DNA from: Sipunculus nudus
Lineage: Eukaryota; Annelida; Sipuncula; Golfingiida; Sipunculidae
Assembly (NCBI GenBank): GCA_026874595.1
Contig: CM049309.1
Span: forward strand, 94,510,723 to 94,574,722
Direction of reading: 5' to 3'
Length of the DNA stretch: 64,000 nucleotides
In this document: in pieces, positions 27,801 through 36,800 of the stretch
Layout of the letters: every line of letters begins with the position of its first letter
Numbering within the stretch: the stretch's first letter is position 1
Translations under genes and position numbers: made by a program
Notes under the pieces: model-generated
What the model saw: only the letters and a program-made list of their open reading frames with translations
Told to the model about the DNA's origin: nothing
The model's database searches: none

Positions 27801-30800
27801 AATGCATTACTTGTTCAGATAATGGAGCTTTATATCATTTTTTAATTATTTTTGGGGGTATTTCTGAGCCCCATAGCTTGGAGAAAATGGGTAACACAGA
27901 CCTAATTTCATGTTTCCTAAGAGACTTTTCACAGACCTCCCTGGATTTTAAGTAAGAAGATTCTAGGACCAATGGTTTCATATTGTGCCTTGTTAACGGA
28001 CCACAGCATCTGTAAAGGTCTCAAAAATAGAGAAAAAAAGGGTTAAACTTTTAAAAAATCCTGGTGGCACCACCAGGATGCAGGATCTAATGAAAGACTC
28101 AAGGATCAATATCTATGCAAAGAATCATGGTGATCACTGCATAAGTTGTTCAGATACTTTAGCTTTTGTATCAAATTTTCCATTATTCTTGGGGGAACTT
28201 CGGAGCCCCGTAGCTCAGAGTTTATGGGTAACAGAAACCTAATTTCAGGTTTCCACAGAGACTTTTTATGAGCCTCCCTGCATGTCAAGAGAAAAGATTC
28301 TTGGTCCAGTTGTTACAATTTGTGCCCTGTTAACAGATTACCGCATCTCAAGGTCTCAAAAATAGAGAAAAAATTTTTCAAAAAAAAAAAAAATACAGGT
28401 GGCGCCAACAGTCTGCAGAAACTGATGAAACATTCCATGACCAATATCTATGCAAAGAAGCATGGTGATCAATGCATACATTGTTCAGACACTTGAGCTT
28501 TTGTATCAAATTTTCCATTATTCTGGTGGGTACTTCGGAACCCCATAGCTCAGAGTTTATGGGTAACAGAGACCTAATTTCAGGTTTCCACGGAGACTTT
28601 TCATGAGCCTCCCTTCATGTCAAGAGAGAACATTCTAGGTCCAGTTGTTACGATTTATGCCCTGTTAATAGATGACTGCAACTCAAGGTCTCAAAAATAG
28701 AGGAAAAAATTCTTTAAAAAAAAAAATACAGGTGGCGCCACAAGTCTGCAGAAACTGATGAAACATTCCATGACCAAAATCCATGCAAATAATCATGGTT
28801 ATCAATGCATTATTTGTTTAGATACTGGAGCTTTTGTATCAAATTTTCTATTATTCTGGGGGGGTACTTTAGAGCCCCATAGCTCAAAGAATATGGGTAA
28901 CAGAGACTGAATTTTAAATTTACAAGGAGACATTTCATGGACCACCCTGCATATCAAGAGGGAAGATTCTAGTTCCAGTCATTACGATTTGAGCCCTGTT
29001 TACAGATGACCGCATCTTTAAGGTCTCAAAAATAGAGAAAAAAATCGTAAAAAATAAAAAAAAAAAAAACAGGAAGCGTCACCAGTCTGCAGAAACTGAT
29101 GAAACACTCCATGATTAATATCTATGCAAGAATCATGGTGATCAATGCATTAGTTGTTCAGATACTTGAGCTTTTGTATCAAATTTTCCATTATTTTGGG
29201 GGGTATTTCAGAGCCTCATAGCTCGAAGAATATGAGTAAAAGAGACCTAATTCCAGATTTTCAAGGAGATTTTTCATGGACCTCCCTGGATGTAAAATAA
29301 GAAGATTCCAGGTCCAGGGGTAACGATTCATGCCCTGTTAACGGACAGACGGCCGGCCGAACGAGGGACAAAGGGTGATCGCCATAGCTCAGATGACTTA
29401 CAGTCAGCTGAGCTAATAATCATTCAAACATCAAATATCTCATTTAATGTTTCTTAAGATAGTATGCGATCCAGGGGGGGGGGGGGGGTGGGGCGGGCAC
29501 ATCTTACTGGTTGAGGAAAAAGGAACTTAACATTTAAAAGAAAATGTTTTTTTAAATTCCAAGCAAAAATGTGTACAAATGAATAAATTCTACAATTTGG
29601 TTACGCTCACATGTGAGCAATTACACTTGCCTATTACCAATTATATTAATTTAATAAAAAATAATGATATTTGTGAACTAAATATTGCAAGTTATTTTTG
29701 GCCCTTGTGTATCAATAAGACCTGTGGCCTAGGTCTGTATCACAAGAGTAAAGGAGCTCTAGTCAGGGACAGGTGATACTTTTTAGAAGAATTACCTTCT
29801 TGCACCAATTAATGCTCCTTGGGTTGTATGGTCTGTGGGAAGCTGGAGACCAGGAAGACCATGTGTAGTCTCATGATGCTCAACATCCAGGACTTAACCA
29901 CCGTAAATGCATACCATGGGAAATGTTAATCAAAACTCACCTTATGTTTATCCCTGGCATGAGTTGTGAAGTTATACACTGGTACTTCAACTCTTTTTCC
30001 CTCCTTTAAACGCTGAAGAGTAGCAGTAAGCAGGTCAAAGTCAAAAGCATCTGGATGGTCAAAGTTGTACTCATTAGCAGCTGCCCTGGCATGCTGTTTC
30101 TCGTCAAGCACCTGCTCATTCAGAAACATGGGAATAAAACATATTTAATCAAGTTATCAACCATGAGGGGCCTAGGTGAAGCGGGGAAGGAAAAAGTCCT
30201 TATAGAAAGGCCTTAATCAGTTGCTGGATTCTGAATTAAAGATCTTTAACATTAACTGGGTTACTTGCAGTAATGGAATATCAATACATTTTAAGACAAA
30301 CATGCTTTAATTAACCAATTAAAATTAAATGTTTTAATACATATTTCTTATGTCAGCATCTATGAGACTGAGCCGTGTGTTTGACCTGACATACCTTGTA
30401 GAAGGAGTCCATACTGAGCAGGCTGACCCACTGAATATCGAGTGCTTCAATTATCTTCCTGGCCACAGTTGTCTTCCCCGAGGCGCTGCCACCACAGATA
30501 CCTGGTATCAGGAAATAAGAAATGCAAGGGAAAAGGTGAATACTGGTTAACTGGAACTTTCTATCCTTAGGGCCAAACATCCTATGGCAGGTTACCAGTT
30601 AAAATGTGACCCTAAAAAGAGGTAAAATTAGTAAGAATATTCCATTTTTAAGTTATTTAATTAGGGTCACAAATCAAACAATTTATACCAAAGAAGTTGT
30701 TTTGGAATGATCAGCTGAGGACAGAAGATACTGGATAGAGTCATGGGAGAAGTGGAACAATCTAATGATGATGGTCTCAGTGACTCAGTCAGGGTAAAAC

Positions 30801-33800
30801 TGTTCCTAAATGATATTATTACATGTCATAATGACTCGGTCAAGGTAGAACTGTCCTGATATTACTACATGTCATACTGACTTGGTAAAGGTAGAACTGT
30901 TCCTAACTGATATTATTACATGTCATAGTGACCCGGTCAAGGTAGAACTGTTCCTAACTGATATTATTACATGTCATAATGACTCGGTCAAGGTAGAACT
31001 GTCCTGATATTATTACATGTCATACTGACTTGGTAAAGGTAGAACTGTTCCTAACTGATATATTTACATGTCATAGTGACCCGGTCAAGGTACAACTGCT
31101 CTTTACTGATATTATTACATGTCATAGTGACTTGGTAAAGGTAGAACTGTTCCTAACTGATATTATTATATGTCATAGTGACCAGCCCATGTTCATGCTG
31201 TGTGTTTCAGTAAGATGTTTCTGAAGTCTTACTTAATCATATCAAGATAGAACAAGAAGTTTTCTGTTATATTGTAAGCAAGCCTTGTAAGTTGTGACAC
31301 CATCTGACAAAGTATGTAACCATCTCTCAATCTCTTATCTTTTCTTTGAATTTCTGTAATCGAAAGGTGCACTGTTCATCAGAAACAATAAACTGAAAGA
31401 AAAATAATTTCAGATAGATAAGAATATAAATGTTTGTTCTCATTATTATCTTTTGAAAGTATGTTTTTGCTCACCTATGACAAATGCCTCTCGAAGCTGG
31501 CCTTGGGAGTCGTACCATGGTGGTCTGCCTGCTGTGTATATGGTCCGTGAACCTGCTCGTACGACTGATTCACTGGGGTCCCCCGCACTTGTGGTGCGAA
31601 CTCTCCGCTTACCTCTGGTGGGGCTTTTAGGTGGTAGGTGTGATGAGGGTGTTAATGGTGGGGTCATCTTGTTGGAAAATGCCAGCTCTGCATGTTCTTC
31701 TCCACTGCCACTGCTCAGGAATGATGTTCCCCAAATGGAAGGATACACATTATTGATGATGAAAGGAATCTCAATCAGGTAAAGAGTGTGATGAAACCTA
31801 CAAACCTGTGACCCATACTGGTCCCATTTAAAGCTGAGGCTGGGTTAACCCTGAGTGACACATATAACATACAAACCTGTGACCCATACTGGTCCCATTT
31901 AAAGCTGAGGCTGGGTTTACCCTGAGTGACACATATAACATACAAACCTGTGACCCACACTGGTTCCATTAAAAGCTGAGGCTGGGTTAACCCTGAGTGA
32001 CACATATAACATACAAACCTGTGACCCACACTGGTTCCATTAAAAGCTGAGGCTGGGTTAACCCTGAGTGACACATATAACATACAAACCTGTGACCCAC
32101 ACTGGTTCCATTAAAAGCTGAGGCTGGGTTAACCCTGAGTGACAAATATAACATACAAACCTGTGACCCACACTGGTTCCGTCAAAAACTGAGGCTGGTT
32201 TAACCCTGAGTGACACATATAATGTACAAACCTATGACCCACACTGGTACCATTAAAAGCTGAGGCTGGTTTAACCCTGAGTGACACATATAATGTACAA
32301 ACCTGTGACCCACCGGGTTCCATTAAAGGTTGAGGCTGGGTTAACCCTGAGTGACACATATAACATACAAACCTGTGACCCACACTGGTTCCATTAAAAG
32401 CTGAGGCTGGGTTAACCCTGAATGACACTTATAACATACAAACCTGTGACCCACACTGGTTCCATTAAAAGTTGAGGCTTGGTTAACCCTGAGTGACACA
32501 TATAACATACAAACCTGTGACCCACACTGGTTCCATTAAAAGTTGAGGCTGGGTTAATAGTGAGTGACACATATAAAATACAAACCTGTGACCCACACTG
32601 GTTCCATTAAAAGTTGAGGCTTGGTTAACCCTGAGTGACACATATAACATACAAACCTGTGACCCACACTGGTTCCATTAAAAGCTGAGGCTGGGTTAAC
32701 CCTGAGTGACATATATAACATTCAAACCTGTGACCCACACTGGTTCCATCAAAAGCTGAGGCTGGTTTAACCCTGAGTGACACATATAATGTACAAACCT
32801 ATGACCCACACTGGTACCATTAAAAGTTGAGGCTTGGTTAACCCTGAGTGACACATATAACATACAAACCTGCGACCCACACAGGTACTTGGGGATTGGC
32901 CAGGTACAGGTACATTTATTTGAGGATCACTTCAAAGACATTTTTTACGGCATATATTTACGTATATGCAAGTTAACATGCCTTTTGTCTATCAAACACT
33001 ACCGAAGTCATTTGCTAAAATATATTTTTTAAGAACTTATTAACTATATGGCACCATACGTTCAAAAAAATGATATGGAAGTGTATTAAAAGTCCATTAA
33101 GTGCACCAATTATTGTATGACACCATACATTCAAAAACATGAAATTAAAGTCTACTGAAAGTCCTTCAAGTATACCAAGTACAGTAAGCAGGGATTATTC
33201 TGAAACCATACTTCACAAACAGGATATCTGTGTACTAAATGTTCATTAAGAGCACCAAGTATAGTATACTGTGGTTGGCTTGTTATTTGCGGTGGTTTCA
33301 AATTCGCGATATTTGCGGTAGGGGAAATGCTGCGAAATTGAAACCACGCAGATAGGAAACCTTGCTATCAGGGGAAAATAATCTCTGAAGTTGCCACCAC
33401 ATGGCAATAATGGACATAAGTGGGAAATGAATATAATCCAAATGACGATATTGTTGATCACAGCGTGTCCACGATCTAGTTTTATAAAAAAAATGCTCGA
33501 ACTCTTTGAAAAGGCATCGCAAGGTTTCGGCAATGACGGTCATTGTTGTTTGAGCAAAACTGAACTTTGTGTTATACAGAATTCATACCTTTTTTGATGT
33601 TAATTAAAATATCAATATATGTCCCATCGCGAAAATGGGATCCCGTGAACCTTTGAAAAATTGCTTGAGCACAAAAATTGAGCCCCGTAAATATAAAGCC
33701 AACCACAGTAATTAAATGATTTGCTTAATAAGTGGTTACAGCTGATTTCACACATGTGACCATCCTGGAGATGTGATAACAATTCAATTCATGAGCAGTT

Positions 33801-36800
33801 TATCACACTGATGGCTTGCTGATTATTTTACACTATAGGTAACCATATTTAATGCTAAAAGAGAAAAAAAACTAAAAAAAAAATGAAAATATGAAAATGT
33901 ACCTGGAGTATCTTGTACCAGGTACAGATACTTTAGTTCCAGGTACAGGTACAAGGTACTTTCTACTCATGACTGGCAGGTAAAGGTACAGGTACTCTGA
34001 AATGTGTACCTAGGTACCGGTACAGGTACAAGTACCTGGCCCCAACCCTGTTTCTGGCATGTACATAAGAACTATATAAAGGAAAATTTATGGTAAATAT
34101 AGGAAACCAGATGAGTGGTTTTGATATTAGGCTGTCCTGAAGTGTGAAAATAGGTTTTTAATAAAAAATTAGGTTTTTCCTTAATTTCTAAAAGGAACAG
34201 TCTCAAAGACCCAATTTTTGGCTTGGTAGGAGATCTTGGGGACATCTAACATTATGCTGGATTTTGGATTCCTAGGTCTTACGGTTTCAAAACGTGCCAC
34301 ATCTACGGACGGACGGATGGACGGACAGACAGACGGACGACGGACAATGGACCACGACTATAGCTCAGATGACTTATAGTCAGCTGAGCTAAAAAACTCA
34401 ATAAAAGTAGTAACTAGTTAAAAATTGTGTATGACTTTACAATCAGTACCTACCTGTCCGGGCTCAGCCGGTACTCTATTATACCACTACAAATGATTAT
34501 AGAAGTAATAGTTATACAACCAAATAGCCCTTTATTGCCTATTATAGGTTTAGAAATACATATTAGGATTCATTTTACAAATATATTTCCTCAGGAGTAC
34601 ATATTAAATACCGCTAGTAGCATGTTGTCGGAATCCAAATTCAGACGGCAGCCATGATTTTTTCAAACAGATAATTACGGTATGGTAAACAATCTCAGTT
34701 CAGACTACCGTAAAGTATACCGGTCTGACCATGGGGGGGGGGGGGGGGTTTGGGGGGTCTCCCCCCACATTAAAAGCACTTAATAATGTTTCTTTTTTGT
34801 TGTAGGAATTCTAAGGGGGGTATGGGGGGTTCCCCCCATCTTTCAAGTAGTTAACAATATTTCTCAATAAATATTTTCATGATATTTACAACTGCCGTTA
34901 GGTGGCGCTATTTATTACTCCACACCCAGATTTAAAAGCCCTCTTTTTTCTGTGACCTTCACATTGTCTTGCATGGTGTAATGGCATTAATGTTCGAGTA
35001 CTGAGCTGTGCTGCACAGGATCGATTCCAGTGAGGACCAACTTCAGCTCTTTCATGTGATATTCATGATTTATAATGTATACATGTACTTACACATTTCT
35101 GAATAATAATATAATATGTCTTTCATCAACAGATAAGGCCGCGGTAGGAAATATAAGAGAACACAATAAGTGGATGCAATATTTATTCAGCTGTCCCAAA
35201 TGTAGGTACTGATTGTAAATTCGCTCCAAATATTGTATGAATAACCATGCCGTGACGACCCATGTGACAAACACAAAAAGACGGGTCGGACTAAACACCC
35301 AAAACACCGGTGTTTTGGGTACCTGAGACGAAACACCACGAAACACCTATTTATCCTCAATGTTAAAGTTTAATTTTGAGTCACTTTGATGAATCATTAA
35401 ATGTTAATAATATCTGCCGAATTTCAGGGCCTGAATGGGTGAACTTTTGATGAACTAGCGGGTTTCGTTCCGTGGTCTTGCCTTGATTCGTTGATAGTAG
35501 TAGCCATTTTAACGGTTACATGCCAGTCTGCCGATTCCCATTCTGCCGAATCCCAGAATACCGAGTCCAGTTTGCCGATTCCCAGATTGCCGAATGTTAA
35601 CTTTTTAATATGAAATCGTCCGTTAATTTGATATATATTCACATTTAATGGCATCGTAGTATTCACTCTCTTTCTTTTACCCTCCCTTTTTCTTCTCTCT
35701 CACTCGCTCGCTCTTTCTTTCTCTCTATTTCTCTGTATCTCTATCTCTCTTTTTATCTCTCTCTCTTTCTCTCTCCATCCTTATGCTTCCATGATATATT
35801 TATATCTATATTATTCCCTCTCTCTCTCTCTCTTTCTCTCCATCTTTCTCTCTCCATCCTTATGCTTCCATGATATAATTTGAATAATTTGAAATAATGA
35901 AATGCGACCCAGATGCATAGTTTTCCCTATTGATTATTTTCAATATTCGTGATATTTGTTCATAACTTATTTGAAATAGGGCCTAATGAAATGAGACCCA
36001 AATGCTTAGTTTTCCCACCATGTTCCCGGTAAAAGTTTGATATGTTTAGCAACCGCCAGGGGGCAGCATATGCGAGCCATGAATGGCTGCCTTGATCGTC
36101 AGTGAACACATCACGGGACGAAACCCTCCTTTATCACAAGTTTTCCTCGGGATTTTCAGTCCAAACATCATATATTTAATCAACATTTAATGATTCATCA
36201 AAGTGACTCAAAATTAAACTTTAACATTGAGGATAAATAGGTGTTTCGTGGTGTTTCGTCTCAGGTACCCAAAACACCGGTGTTTTGGGTGTTTAGTCCG
36301 ACCGCAAAAAGACAGTTATCTTCTTACATTATCGTTCACTTTTAATAACAGATACTAATCTTCATGATTACATGGATAATTACGACTTGATCGCGTCATT
36401 TTCGTTAACAAACCTGTCTGAACTGCTGGCAGAACTTGGTCTATCGAACTGAAAAGCGGACATCTTCCTGTGTCCAAATACTTCAACCTTGACACACAAG
36501 ATTCCTCATACCGCATACACCTTGTGTCGAAGTTCTGGCAGTGATAGATAGGGGGCAGCATGGGTACCCCTGGCTGCACTTGTTGAACTGAAGAATTTGG
36601 GATCATACAGCTCGCTTTGCTGGGAGCGGGAAAGTCCCGGCCATTCCTATTATCTGCTTTTATTTCCTTACATACAGTATTATAAGACAAACTGTATTTC
36701 AACAAATGTAATGAACTTTAATATTCATTTGATGGCTTTCGTCTTAAAGTAATTTCATTTGACTGATTTACAATAAATTTTTTTCGGAATTCAAAGGTAT

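Noticed and set aside
30350-30550. 66-codon plus-strand frame
   Set aside because: Antisense shadow of the UCKL1 P-loop exon.
31453-31782. 109-codon plus-strand frame
   Set aside because: It is the antisense of UCKL1 exon 2 and its flank; the minus-strand reading has clear homology and splice sites.
31775-32428. Minus-strand frames of about 100 residues ([16 protein letters not shown] repeats)
   Set aside because: Translation of the 71-bp array, not a gene.
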